A stretch of 64,000 nt of DNA from an uncultured Thermoguttaceae bacterium. Its GTDB lineage: Bacteria > Planctomycetota > Planctomycetia > Pirellulales > Thermoguttaceae. Below are positions 19,007 through 28,228 of the stretch, in pieces (the first letter of the stretch is position 1; every line of letters starts with the position of its first letter). Both the position numbers and the translations under genes were made by a program. A model generated the notes under the pieces. The model saw only the letters and a program-made list of their open reading frames with translations. It ran no database searches and had not been told where the DNA came from. Location: positions 248,001 to 312,000 of the forward strand of contig CALKER010000006.1 of assembly GCA_938084835.1 (NCBI GenBank), in the 5' to 3' direction.

Positions 19007-20230
19007 CTACCTGTGGGGGCCCTCATTAAAAAGGATGTAGGTTCCAGATTTCCCCGCGACGGCGATGTCCGGTCGGCCGTCCCCGTTCAGGTCGCCGATA
19101 GCAATTTGCATCCCTGTGCCTACGCCAGTTCCAAAGTCAGCAATGGGAAAGCGAGTGAACTTCCGGGTGCTCGGGTCCCATTTGTAGTAAAACAGTGCTG
19201 GGGGATCTAAATCCCCTGGATCTCTCCCCGCATGCGCGCGAACCCGTTTACCCGTCACAAGCTCCGGCTCATTGTCGCCATCAAGATCGACCCACGCAAG
19301 ACAATGAACAACTGACCAGGACTTGTCGATCAAGTGCTCCTTCCAGGTCGTTTGTCCATCTGGGGTTGGTTGCCCTTGCTCCCACCAGTAAAGCCCATAG
19401 TCGTGGGCTTTGCCCCAAATGATATCGCCACGTCCATCGCCGGTAAGATCGACGATCAGGAACGGGACACTTGGGTGAGGGAGGGCGGTTTCCGGATGGA
19501 ATTTCCACGGTTGGCCGAAAGGATCCCCTGCGGGTCGTTCATACCATCCCACCTCGGTTGCCAGGTCTTCTAGCCCGTCGCCGTTGATGTCTCCAAAAGC
19601 ATATCCGTGCCCACCCCCTTGATCTCCAATGACAATGCGCACCATTTCCGGCGTTCCGTCTTGTTGACGCACGATGTTGCCCGAGGCATCCTTGGCCATT
19701 CGCCAAACCACGACCGGCGCCGTTTTCTGCCAGCAGACCACCAGAATTTCCGGGATTCCATCACCATCGAAATCATGGAGGACATATTTCTCATTTTGTC
19801 CTCGGCCTTGGAACAGAAGCCGTTTTTCCCATTTATAGGCGCGCTCCAGAGCTTCTTTGCCCGGGTTACGGTACCAAAACACCTCCGGTTCCATCCAGCT
19901 GCCGGAAATCACATCGAGCCACCCATCCCCGTCCACATCGAATAAAAGGTCGCCGTTAGAGGCATAGAAATCGCCCATAGTTGGCTCGATGCATCGGATA
20001 GGGCGAGGAATCCACTCCGGGGCCGCGTACCATCGTTCGCCCGCTACGACATCGGGTAAACCGTCATTGTTGATGTCGCCAATGGCACATCCCTCATTCA
20101 AGTCTTGACACAGCATACGGATAGTAAATCGCAACGGATGATGTTGTTGAGCCGCCACTTCGTGTCCGCTAGTCCAAAGACATAAGCTGACGAATACTGC
20201 GAGTACGCGTATTGATTTCTCGACATGCAT
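19007..20230 (-). CDS. Exported FG-GAP/VCBS repeat beta-propeller protein
   Basis: Protein of 407 residues with a signal peptide (residues 1 to about 28, ending HEVAAQQ). It then has about seven FG-GAP blades, each with a calcium-binding loop of type D-x-D/N-x-D-G-x-x-D: GDINNDGLPDVV, DVDGDGWLDVI, DFDGDGIPEIL, DINGDGLEDLA, DLTGDGRGDII, DLDGDNEPELV, DLNGDGRPDIA. This predicts a seven-bladed extracellular propeller, common in planctomycetes, used for binding or as a non-catalytic scaffold. ATG 20230 has GGGAGGAAG seven bases upstream; the longer frame to 20311 is rejected. No enzymatic domain is present. A small hairpin CCACAA-AAG-TTGTGG lies at 18979-18993, just past the stop. Confidence 0.9.
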   Translation of the reverse strand: MHVEKSIRVLAVFVSLCLWTSGHEVAAQQHHPLRFTIRMLCQDLNEGCAIGDINNDGLPDVVAGERWYAAPEWIPRPIRCIEPTMGDFYASNGDLLFDVDGDGWLDVISGSWMEPEVFWYRNPGKEALERAYKWEKRLLFQGRGQNEKYVLHDFDGDGIPEILVVCWQKTAPVVVWRMAKDASGNIVRQQDGTPEMVRIVIGDQGGGHGYAFGDINGDGLEDLATEVGWYERPAGDPFGQPWKFHPETALPHPSVPFLIVDLTGDGRGDIIWGKAHDYGLYWWEQGQPTPDGQTTWKEHLIDKSWSVVHCLAWVDLDGDNEPELVTGKRVRAHAGRDPGDLDPPALFYYKWDPSTRKFTRFPIADFGTGVGTGMQIAIGDLNGDGRPDIAVAGKSGTYILFNEGPHR

Positions 20231-20800
20231 TTTTCTTCCTCCCAAGTTGCGTGGGGTTATCCTCCGAAATGAGGTGCGCCATTTCGAAAAGCCGGAGTAT
20301 GCCTTGCCCACTTTACCACTTGACCGAAGATATACTTCGAAATTGCCTTTTTCCCATCCTGCACGGCGAGGGTCGCAAAAATTCGATTTTTAGCGAGGTT
20401 GAAAGCCCATGAATCTGCTCCCCTTACCGGCGTTGACAAATTCTTCGAGGCCCGTAGCCTGGCAGTTATCACGCTGCGAAGTCTGAGGTGTTTTGGCTGC
20501 CTAGCCTAACGTCCTTGTTGTTCTTCGAGCTTACATTTTACTGGGATATCCTTTGGCTTTTAATTTACTTTCCGTTAGGTTAAATTGCAACATCCGGGAA
20601 AGGGTAGACGTGGGAACGAGGTTGCCGGTTCAAAATAGAATGGGTTTTGCTGCTTGTATGCTCGTGGTACCAACTCGGGGGTCCGAAATGACCGGTTTCT
20701 ACTGGCCGCCAATGCGGTTTTGGGAGGTGGGCGAAAAGTTAATCGGCACCGGTAAACAATTCGTACTTGTAAATCCCGTGGTTTAACTGAGGCAACAGCC
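20231..20800. other. Divergent spacer, nothing recognised
   Basis: Between the FG-GAP gene and the alpha/beta hydrolase gene. A TTGACA at 20434 has no acceptable -10 partner. The short frames here look random. Confidence 0.5.
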
Positions 20801-21649
20801 ATGCAGGGCTTGGTCGAGCAAGTTGCGACAATTTTAACCGGTGAAGGCATCAAGCTTTTTGTGCGAAGGTGCTTGCCGGTGTCTTCAGGAGAACGAGCCC
20901 TTGTGGTTTTTATCCACGGTTTTGTCGAACACTCCGGCCGGTATGTGAAGTTTTTTGATAGTTTGTGTGCCCGAGGAGTGGGAGTAGTAGCGTTTGATCT
21001 TCGCGGTCATGGACGCTCGGAGGGTCCGCGGGCCTGGATTCCTTCGCTGGCCGATTGTTTGGAGGATTTGTCGCGGGTGTGGGCTTGGGCGGGCCAAATT
21101 ACCAGAGGGGTCCCCTTATTCTTGATGGGCCATAGCCTTGGCGGGTTACTTGCTGCGCAGTGGGTGGTTGATAATCCTGGGGCCGTCCATGGTCTGGTCC
21201 TATTGGCCCCGGCAATTAAAATCGGGGCAGTGCCTGCGTGGATTGCGTGGGTTGCCCCGGTGCTCGCTCACGTTGTCCCCTGGGCAAAGGTAATGCGTGT
21301 GGGTGTGAGGAGACTGTCCCGGGATCCAACGGTCCGCCAAAACTTCCAAACGGATCCGCTCGTTTACCACGGCTGGATCCCCGCACGAAGTGGCAGCGAG
21401 ATCTTTCGAGCTGCGGCGTCTTTCCGCAGGCGGGCTTCCCAGGTGGCCGTACCGCTTCTAATCCTCCATGGCACGGGAGATCGAATTTGTAGTCATGAAG
21501 GGAGCCAAGAGCTGTTTGACCTCGCGCGGTCGCGGGATAAGACGCTCCGGCTCTACCCCGATTTGTACCACGATTTGCTTCACGAACCGGAAGCGGAACG
21601 TGTTCAGGAAGATATTATTAGCTGGTTGGAGACCAGGATTCCCTCGTGA
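20801..21649 (+). CDS. Alpha/beta hydrolase, monoacylglycerol lipase-like (Hydrolase_4)
   Basis: Protein of 282 residues, no signal peptide. Catalytic triad readable: S112 in LMGHSLGGLL, D227 in HGTGDRICS, H257 in LYPDLYHDLLHEP. The oxyanion region is FIHGFVEHSGRY, and FDLRGHGRSEGPRAW is the conserved MGL/lysophospholipase strand. These are hallmarks of the serine aminopeptidase S33/monoacylglycerol lipase group. The usual reaction is hydrolysis of monoacylglycerol or lysophospholipid esters; the true substrate is unknown. ATG 20801 has GAGG about nine bases upstream. Confidence 0.9.
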   Translation: MQGLVEQVATILTGEGIKLFVRRCLPVSSGERALVVFIHGFVEHSGRYVKFFDSLCARGVGVVAFDLRGHGRSEGPRAWIPSLADCLEDLSRVWAWAGQITRGVPLFLMGHSLGGLLAAQWVVDNPGAVHGLVLLAPAIKIGAVPAWIAWVAPVLAHVVPWAKVMRVGVRRLSRDPTVRQNFQTDPLVYHGWIPARSGSEIFRAAASFRRRASQVAVPLLILHGTGDRICSHEGSQELFDLARSRDKTLRLYPDLYHDLLHEPEAERVQEDIISWLETRIPS

Positions 21650-21884
21650 GGACTTCTCCTTTCTTCGCTCCCAGCTCCAGTCGAAGAGCTGGTGCGCGCC
21701 TCTTGCTGCAGAATCCGGGGGCAAGGAGCTTGGATAATTGGATTAATATTACGGGAGAACCCCCTGATTCTTGCCCAGCTCATCTAAAGGCTGCGAGAGA
21801 AGTGAGCGGAGAAGCTTTGGGAGAAACTACAAATATGGCGTTAAATATGGCGTTGACGGTGCCCCCCGATGCAGCGTTCGCAGA

Positions 21885-22718
21885 CTAACTTCCCACGGGA
21901 GAGGTGGCGGTGTCCATGAGCGCTGGCACAAGAAGGGCGGTTGTTTTATCTCTCCATCGGGCAACGAAACCCGCGTAGTCTTCCGGAGTGTCGATCCCCC
22001 CGTTATGCTGCCAAACGAAACCCACTTTTATGGCATACCCATGCCATAACGCTCGAAGCTGCTCGAGGGATTCGATTTTTTCGATATCTGGTTGGCTTAA
22101 TTTTGTGAATTCGAGCAGTCGCTGAGTGCGATATGCATAAATCCCAATGTGCTGCCAATAGCAGGGGGGATCTTTCTGGAACAGGGTGCCATCGTTGGAC
22201 CTCGGGTAAGGAATGGGTGAACGACTGAAGTAAAGCGCTCGCTGACGGGCATCCAGGATAACCTTTACGGTGGCTGGATCGAGAAGCTTATCGCGAGAGC
22301 GGATCGGACTTGCTAACGTGGCCATATCCACGTGGCCATCAGAAGTAAGAAGATCAACAATATGATCAATCGCAGCCGGGGGTATTTCTGGCTCGTCGCC
22401 CTGAAGATTAACCACTATGTCTGGCCGAAATCCCTTGGTCATGAGAAGTTGGACCGCCTCTGCCACGCGATCCGTACCGGACAGGTGATTCGGGCTTGTT
22501 AGGCATACCTCAGCCCCGTAAGCCCGAGCTGCCTCCACAATCTCAGCACTGTCGGTTGCGATGAGCACGAGGCTGGCACGCGTCGACTGTTGTGCTGCTT
22601 CCCAAGTGTGGATGACAAGTGGCTTACCCGTTTCGGCCAGCAGCATTTTCCTTGGCAGGCGAGTGGACCCCAGCCGGGCCGGAATCACTATTACCACCTG
22701 TTGATGGAAAGCGTTCAT
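21885..22718 (-). CDS. kdsB: 3-deoxy-manno-octulosonate cytidylyltransferase
   Basis: CMP-Kdo synthetase activates Kdo with CTP for lipopolysaccharide inner-core assembly. The protein has 277 residues with the nucleotide-binding N-terminus VIPARLGSTRLPRKML, the GTDRVAEA motif, VVNLQGDEPEI (metal-binding aspartate), FSRSPIPYPR and HIGIYAYR, all typical of KdsB. It is slightly longer than the E. coli enzyme (248) because of a C-terminal tail. A weak GAGG precedes ATG 22718. No other Kdo or lipid A gene lies in the window, but the gene itself argues for a Gram-negative outer membrane. Confidence 0.95.
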   Translation of the reverse strand: MNAFHQQVVIVIPARLGSTRLPRKMLLAETGKPLVIHTWEAAQQSTRASLVLIATDSAEIVEAARAYGAEVCLTSPNHLSGTDRVAEAVQLLMTKGFRPDIVVNLQGDEPEIPPAAIDHIVDLLTSDGHVDMATLASPIRSRDKLLDPATVKVILDARQRALYFSRSPIPYPRSNDGTLFQKDPPCYWQHIGIYAYRTQRLLEFTKLSQPDIEKIESLEQLRALWHGYAIKVGFVWQHNGGIDTPEDYAGFVARWRDKTTALLVPALMDTATSPVGS

Positions 22719-23148
22719 GCTTCGGGTACCTCATAGGGCGTCGATGTTGAGGTTCTCTCCAAACGAAAAGGTCCCGGTGCCACAAACTTCGTTTCTTGAA
22801 CCGTAGCGAGGAACTCCCCGGGTGTGCAACGCCGAAAAATGGGGTAAAGAAGAGCGATCCAGCTCGACATCACCCGGCGTTTGAGTCACATGAAAACCAG
22901 GTAGATGGGCTGCTCGAAAGGCTCAAAGAAGGAGCTTCTGGACCAATTGTGACTCGCCTCCCGCCCACCCTACGAATTGAGGCTTTCAAGAAGCCGCTCT
23001 AAAATATTGCGCGGTAATCATCAAAATATTGGGCGGTAAGCTTCCACCGAGCTCAGTCCATAAGACAATTCGGTGCAAAGTTATTTTATATTCTTATGCT
23101 GATTCGAGCGGGGACGATGAACCTTTCAGATGAAACGGTAATCGTTGC
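22719..23148. other. Divergent spacer kdsB-purF
   Basis: 430 bases between divergent genes. The only clear structure is a pair of direct repeats at 23001-23039, listed separately. Confidence 0.5.
23001..23039 (+). promoter_or_regulatory. Paired 17-bp direct repeats upstream of purF
   Basis: AAAATATTGCGCGGTAA at 23001-23017 and AAAATATTGGGCGGTAA at 23023-23039 differ at one base. Their starts are 22 bases apart, about two helical turns, so a dimeric regulator could bind both on one face. They lie 182 bases before the preferred purF start. Operator function is inference. Confidence 0.5.
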
Positions 23149-23220
23149 ATGAAAGAACGAGAAATTGCCTGGCTGGATGTAAAAAATAAAATGCCGATGC
23201 TGGATCGAGGAATACGGGTA

Positions 23221-24831
23221 ATGGACGGACCCGATTTGGAGGATGGGCCAAGGGAAGAGTGCGGGGTGGTTGCCATTTATCAGCTTGGGGCCCTGCCCGG
23301 TGGGGCAGAAAGCCGCCTACGCGATGGCCAGCCGGTCACAAGATTGCTGCCGCAAATGCTTCTCGATGTCCAGAATCGTGGGCAATTGTCGGCCGGCGTC
23401 ACTGTATTTTCTCTCCACCAGCGACGCTTGCTCTCGACCCACAAGGCGGTGGGGACCGTATCCGAAGTCTTTGAGCACCAGGATCCGGAAACCGCCGAAC
23501 GACTTCTTCGAATGCTTGACGGCGTGGCGGGCATCGGTCACGTGCGTTACGCCACGTGTGGCACGGAAGATTGGGATTACGCGCAGCCGTTCGAGCGACC
23601 CCATATTAAGCGACAAAAGTGGTTCGCCTTTGCTTTCAATGGCCAGCTAGCTAATTACAAAGAGTTGGAAAGTCAGATTCTTTCTGACCCGACGAACAGT
23701 CTTGCTCTTCGGACGGATACCGAGGTGATCCTGCACCTCATTTCGCAAATATTGTCCGGAGCGGATCACGTGCCGCTTGTTGCCATCTGTAAAGCCTTTG
23801 CCGAGAAGTTTGACGGTGCATACAGCTTGGTGTATCTCGATGCAAGCGGTCGGATGATGGTCGTCCGCGACCCTCTGGGCTTTAAACCGCTGTGTTACGC
23901 CGCGGATCAAGGGTTGTTTGCTGCGGCCAGCGAGAGTGTGGCCTTGCTAAACATTGGCTTTAGCCCTGATCAGATCCGCTCATTGGAGCCGGGTTGTGCC
24001 ATCCTCATCGAAGACGGCACATGGCGCATAGAGCGCTATAGCACCTCTCCGCGCCGGGCGCACTGCTTTTTCGAGTGGGTTTATTTCTCCAATGTGGCCA
24101 GTACCCTTGATGGCCGCAGCGTTTACCTTGTTCGCAAAGCTTTGGGGGAGGAGCTAGCCAAGCTTGAGACTGTCCCTCTCGACGAGGACACCATCGTGGT
24201 TCCCGTCCCCGATACTAGTAAGGCAGCGGCGGACGGGATGGCCTACAAATTGGGGGTACCGTGCCTCGAGGGGCTGATTCGAAATCGATATACTGGCCGG
24301 ACATTTATCGAAGGGAGCAATCGGCGGGAATTTCGGGCCCGGCTGAAATACACACCGCTGCGCGAAGTCCTGGAGGGAAAACGCGTGCTGTTGGTAGAGG
24401 ACTCAATTGTGCGCTCCACTACGATGCGGGTGCTGGTGCAGCGCCTCCGCGAAGTGGGACGGCCTAAGGAGATTCACGTTCGTGTAGCCAGCCCGGCCAT
24501 TATTGCTCCGTGCTTTTACGGGATCGATATGTCTACAGTTCAGGAGCTGTTTGCGGCTCGCTACACAAGCTCGCCGGAGATTTCTGAGGCACTCGCTGCA
24601 GAAATGGCGAGGGACCTTGGGGCAGATTCGTTACGATATCTTTCCATTGAAGCCTTGGTGCGGGCTATCGGGTTGCCGGGTCAAGATCTGTGCCAGGCCT
24701 GCATCACGGGTCGATATCCAACGCCCTGGGGGCAACTCCTTTACGATTTGGCCCGTCAAGGCTGGTCAGGGCAACAACCGGGGAGAATTTTGGAAACGGC
24801 GCGTGATGGAGCGTTTTCGGCTCTTCGGTAG
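23221..24831 (+). CDS. purF: Amidophosphoribosyltransferase, divergent PurF
   Basis: PurF makes 5-phosphoribosylamine from PRPP and glutamine, the first committed purine step. From ATG 23221 the protein has 536 residues. C14 (REECGVVAIY) is the N-terminal nucleophile after propeptide removal. The glutaminase domain continues with GIGHVRYATCGT and RTDTEVILHL, and the phosphoribosyltransferase domain has the PRPP loop VLLVEDSIVRSTT at 389-401. Cysteines C282, C431, C491 and C494 match the four [4Fe-4S] ligands of the Bacillus-type enzyme. The PRPP loop differs from the usual VDDSIVRGTT at two positions, and FAFNGQLANY replaces the usual HNGNL segment, so it may be a paralog. The open frame extends to ATG 23149. 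The inner start is favoured by GAGGA upstream and by normal propeptide length. Confidence 0.85.
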   Translation: MDGPDLEDGPREECGVVAIYQLGALPGGAESRLRDGQPVTRLLPQMLLDVQNRGQLSAGVTVFSLHQRRLLSTHKAVGTVSEVFEHQDPETAERLLRMLDGVAGIGHVRYATCGTEDWDYAQPFERPHIKRQKWFAFAFNGQLANYKELESQILSDPTNSLALRTDTEVILHLISQILSGADHVPLVAICKAFAEKFDGAYSLVYLDASGRMMVVRDPLGFKPLCYAADQGLFAAASESVALLNIGFSPDQIRSLEPGCAILIEDGTWRIERYSTSPRRAHCFFEWVYFSNVASTLDGRSVYLVRKALGEELAKLETVPLDEDTIVVPVPDTSKAAADGMAYKLGVPCLEGLIRNRYTGRTFIEGSNRREFRARLKYTPLREVLEGKRVLLVEDSIVRSTTMRVLVQRLREVGRPKEIHVRVASPAIIAPCFYGIDMSTVQELFAARYTSSPEISEALAAEMARDLGADSLRYLSIEALVRAIGLPGQDLCQACITGRYPTPWGQLLYDLARQGWSGQQPGRILETARDGAFSALR

Positions 24832-24892
24832 ACCTCGTGTGCTGTCATTCTGGCTCCGGTCTCCTCACGAAGTATTCACCTAACTTTTTTCG

Positions 24893-26314
24893 CTAAGTTT
24901 CTGATGCTCCCGCCGCACCTAGTTCAAGCCGCGAGAGCCCCTTGGGTAGGTCGAAACAACAGATGGTCCACTGTGAGTCGCCCTGGAAAGTTGTCGTCCA
25001 GGTGTGGGCCTCAAGCATGAGGGCTCCGCCGACTCGGCGAAGGGTGCGGACATTGTTTTCAGGAAGTTTTACCAGGCGAGGCTCCTGCCTGGCAGAAGCT
25101 GGCACCGCCACGGTGAATGCGGGGCAAGCAAAGGGGGCATAAAGTTCCACAGCATTACTGCTGAAACTGATCCGCGTCAATTCTTTTGCTGCCCAGTACC
25201 GGGCAATTTCGCTTAGCTTCATCCACACGAGATGCTCAAACCGGCGGCGAAGCCTGTGGACAACTTCTTGAAAAATTTTCAGACCGATTTTCTCGCCGTT
25301 AAAGTAGATCCCCGGCCAATGACAGACGAGGATGGCGGGTTCTCCTTTGAGGATGACATCCACGAGCCGTCCGCTGCTTAAATCAGCGGTAATGAAGCGG
25401 TCTGAATCCCCCGGAGTAAGCCCATCCCACCCTCCGAACCAGTCGCCCGTGCAACCAATGATCGACACTACGCATCGCGGGTCCGGCCCTTCTAGATCGG
25501 CGGCATATTCGACCCGTGGTGCTACACTTCGGTTATCCGTGAACACATCGCGGAAATAGTGCGGGATCTCCACCCGGAAAACATCACGACAGGCTGCTAA
25601 GGTTGCCTGGGCAAGTTGGGGACGCGCCCGACTGCCAAAACCACCGGGGGTGGTGATTCCTTCGCACGGCAGATCAATATTGCGGAGGATGCCCAACGCA
25701 TAGGCGATGTAATCAGTCAGTTCCTCCACGGACCTGCCCTCACTCCATCCCCAGTTTTCCATGAAACGTGCGGAGCGCTCGGGATAAGGCCGGCCTGTCT
25801 TAGTATCAATAACCCACGTGTGGGTCACCATTTCCGGATGGATGTCCCAGTCCCGCAAGAGGTGCTTTTGGATAAGTTCGATACTCTCGACCAGCTGGCG
25901 ATGGGTCCAGCCTGGAAGGAATCGGTCCAACCAACCTACGCAGGCAGGGTAAGGAACAACGCTATATTTGCCCTTGACTCCATGCTCGGCACACCAGTCG
26001 GCGAATTCCCGCACGAAGGAATCCGGGATTTCGCGCGGAAGCTCCTGCCAGGGCTTCTTGTACTCATCGCGATTAGGCCAAACTTCCGCAAACTGGGGCA
26101 TGGCGAAATGCGCAAGATTCACCAAACACGTCGAGTCATCAATAATAAACGACACCGGGACACGCATGCGGGGATTAAGCACACGAACTTCCGCCGCTTG
26201 GGGAAGCCGTTGGCCTGGCTCTTGAGCGATCGCCCTAACTAGGCCAGGGGCGGTGCTGCCGACGACGGCTCCCACTCCCATTCGAAGGAAATCCCGACGT
26301 GCCAGAGTTGTCAT
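24893..26314 (-). CDS. Tat-exported polysaccharide-deacetylase-like protein
   Basis: Protein of 473 residues with a twin-arginine signal (LARRDFLRMGVGAVVG) predicting folded export. The mature N-terminus has VPVSFIIDDSTCLVNLAHF, which resembles the first strand and acidic metal ligand of NodB-type deacetylases; HTWVIDT and CHWPGIYFNGE are other conserved-looking loops. The C-terminal 80 residues look beta-rich. Function as a carbohydrate deacetylase or related metallohydrolase is inference; the NodB histidine pair is not clear. ATG 26314 has an excellent AAAGGAGG upstream. The TIM-barrel gene 357 bases upstream is co-oriented. Confidence 0.72.
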   Translation of the reverse strand: MTTLARRDFLRMGVGAVVGSTAPGLVRAIAQEPGQRLPQAAEVRVLNPRMRVPVSFIIDDSTCLVNLAHFAMPQFAEVWPNRDEYKKPWQELPREIPDSFVREFADWCAEHGVKGKYSVVPYPACVGWLDRFLPGWTHRQLVESIELIQKHLLRDWDIHPEMVTHTWVIDTKTGRPYPERSARFMENWGWSEGRSVEELTDYIAYALGILRNIDLPCEGITTPGGFGSRARPQLAQATLAACRDVFRVEIPHYFRDVFTDNRSVAPRVEYAADLEGPDPRCVVSIIGCTGDWFGGWDGLTPGDSDRFITADLSSGRLVDVILKGEPAILVCHWPGIYFNGEKIGLKIFQEVVHRLRRRFEHLVWMKLSEIARYWAAKELTRISFSSNAVELYAPFACPAFTVAVPASARQEPRLVKLPENNVRTLRRVGGALMLEAHTWTTTFQGDSQWTICCFDLPKGLSRLELGAAGASET

Positions 26315-26671
26315 CGGAAATCCTCCTTTGAGTCACCAGATTTCTACAGACGAAAAACCGTACGGCCTTCAGTTCTTGCAAGCAAGGCCAAGGGTGTAAC
26401 AGTTGGCCTTTCTGGCTCAAAGCCGCACGTATGAGATAGGCTGAATTTTGCTGCCTTGAGGACAAAATCCTTGCTAACGGAGATTCCTTTCCCCAGGTAA
26501 GCAGCTGACGTGTCGCACCTGCAATCGCGAGGGTTTTTCGGATCTTCCCCAGCTAAGTTCGCGCAATTAAGGCGGAAGCGGCACTTTTCTTAGCATCAAG
26601 CTTCGGCCGGCGGTATTGAGCCTGCCAGCCAGGTTTTCTGGATTTCAACGCTTCCAGATGTGGATACGGTG
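26315..26671. other. Spacer, nothing recognised
   Basis: 357 bases between co-oriented genes (TIM barrel and deacetylase-like). No hairpin with T-tract and no supported small gene. Confidence 0.5.
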
Positions 26672-27505
26672 TTACTGTCTGCCCAACAGAGCTTTCAGGT
26701 GCTTAACACTTCGCTCCGCTTGCTCAATGGTGCCACATTCAACGGACAGGACAATGTCTCGAGGAGCCCGCCTCAAGATGTCGATAACACGAGCCCAGTC
26801 GATAACGCCGTCTCCGCACGCGCAACCGACCGGTGTTCCTGTGACTTTTCCCCGCTCCGCCTCGGCGTGTTCCACGGAGATGTCCTTTGCGTGGACGTGG
26901 ATCAGCCGGTCTAAGACATGTTCCAGCCACGCGTAGGGATCCTGACCGGCGAGATAGGCGTTTCCTGTGTCCAAATTAATGCCAATAAGGGGGGATTCAA
27001 CCAAGTTGTAAATGCGATCGAGACCTTCGGGTGTTTTCGAATATTGGGCGTGACACTCCAACCCGATCATAATCCCTCGCGGTTCCGCCACCTGAACTGC
27101 TTCGTAGAGGGTGTAGCGCATAAGAACGAAGTCTTCCTCTTCTGTCGTCCACGGGGCTTTGAGGCCCTCATCGGTGACCACCATCGGTGCCCCACATTCT
27201 GCCGCAAATCGAATGGCAAGCTTAAGATATTCCCCATGGCGATCCGGGCGACCCAGGGGTCCATGAGCGGAAAGGGCCGATATTTTCAAACCATATCGTT
27301 CCGCGGCCCGGCGAACACGGTAGGGATCGTCGAAGAGGGAGACGGTGTGATAATATCCGGCTTCGCTCATTAGCTCCCGGCCAAAGTGCACCATCGGCTC
27401 GATGTACTCGTACCCAAGCTCGGCCGCCTTTTCCACTCCCCATTCGAAAGGTTTCTCGTGTCGACGAGTTGCCTCAAGGTTCATCCCGATGTAAATCTCA
27501 CCCAT
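26672..27505 (-). CDS. Sugar phosphate isomerase/epimerase (xylose isomerase-like TIM barrel)
   Basis: Protein of 277 residues in the AP_endonuc_2/xylose isomerase-like family that isomerises or epimerises sugars with a divalent metal. Probable metal ligands are the glutamate in GLECHAQ, the aspartate in GINLDTGNAY, the histidine in LIHVHAKD and the glutamate in LSVECGTIEQ. No signal peptide. ATG 27505 is preceded by AAAGGAG at seven bases; the frame start at 27550 is rejected. Substrate unknown; planctomycete genomes hold many paralogs of this family. Confidence 0.88.
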   Translation of the reverse strand: MGEIYIGMNLEATRRHEKPFEWGVEKAAELGYEYIEPMVHFGRELMSEAGYYHTVSLFDDPYRVRRAAERYGLKISALSAHGPLGRPDRHGEYLKLAIRFAAECGAPMVVTDEGLKAPWTTEEEDFVLMRYTLYEAVQVAEPRGIMIGLECHAQYSKTPEGLDRIYNLVESPLIGINLDTGNAYLAGQDPYAWLEHVLDRLIHVHAKDISVEHAEAERGKVTGTPVGCACGDGVIDWARVIDILRRAPRDIVLSVECGTIEQAERSVKHLKALLGRQ

Positions 27506-28228
27506 ACAGCTTCTCCTTTTATGAACGAATTCCTCGATAACCCGGTCCAAAAAATTTGTCCGCAGGGGCCTTCTCGTTTTGCTCTGCCCGCAAAACGGTG
27601 GTTATCATATTAGCCGCGGAGCACCTTCCTATTTTCTTGCGGGAGTCAGCTTGCTACAAGCGAGCGGTGAGATTGTTTGTCCTCGAGATTTTATTCTCAC
27701 ATTGTCCCCTCGCGTCGAACGACGAACAACTTAGGGATTGCAGAATCTGGAATAAGGTAGTAGGGGAATAAATAAGTATGGGGGCATGAAAAGCTTCTCC
27801 TAACTTAACGAGAAGATCGGTGGGCACCGTAAGGTCACCCCACAACGGCAGAATTGTTCCGCTGAGAACGACCCGCGGGTTACCGTAGGCCACTCGTTTT
27901 TCGCAAAAGGGTTTAACCAAGTCGTGGAATACGGATTAATTCCGGTGGTGAGAAAGTCACGGCTCTTCGCCACCTGTGATAACGAGGTGGCGAATCGGAA
28001 GCCAATTTGCTCGGCTACGAGGCGTGAGTTGTGGCCGAAATCTTAAATGCTCACTCATCCTAATGCTTGATTTCTAGCTTTCCGGGTTGTTTAATTCCCG
28101 AATCAATTGTCTGCTGGCTGGTTTCGGCTTGGTGGACGGGAGGAAAGTAAAGTTGGATCGGGTATTTCGAGGAAAGAGTATCCTGGCTAACCTTACCCTT
28201 CAAATCGCTTTCAATTGGAGAGAGGCCA
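27506..28228. other. Divergent spacer, nothing recognised
   Basis: About 720 bases between the TIM-barrel and NIPSNAP genes. The best frame (27654-27920, minus) has no ribosome-binding site. No repeats or hairpins of note. Confidence 0.5.

Noticed and set aside
19007..20230. Repeated DNA segments in the FG-GAP gene as a possible CRISPR or tandem array
   Set aside because: The repeats are protein-level calcium-loop motifs in frame, with varied spacing and codon use.
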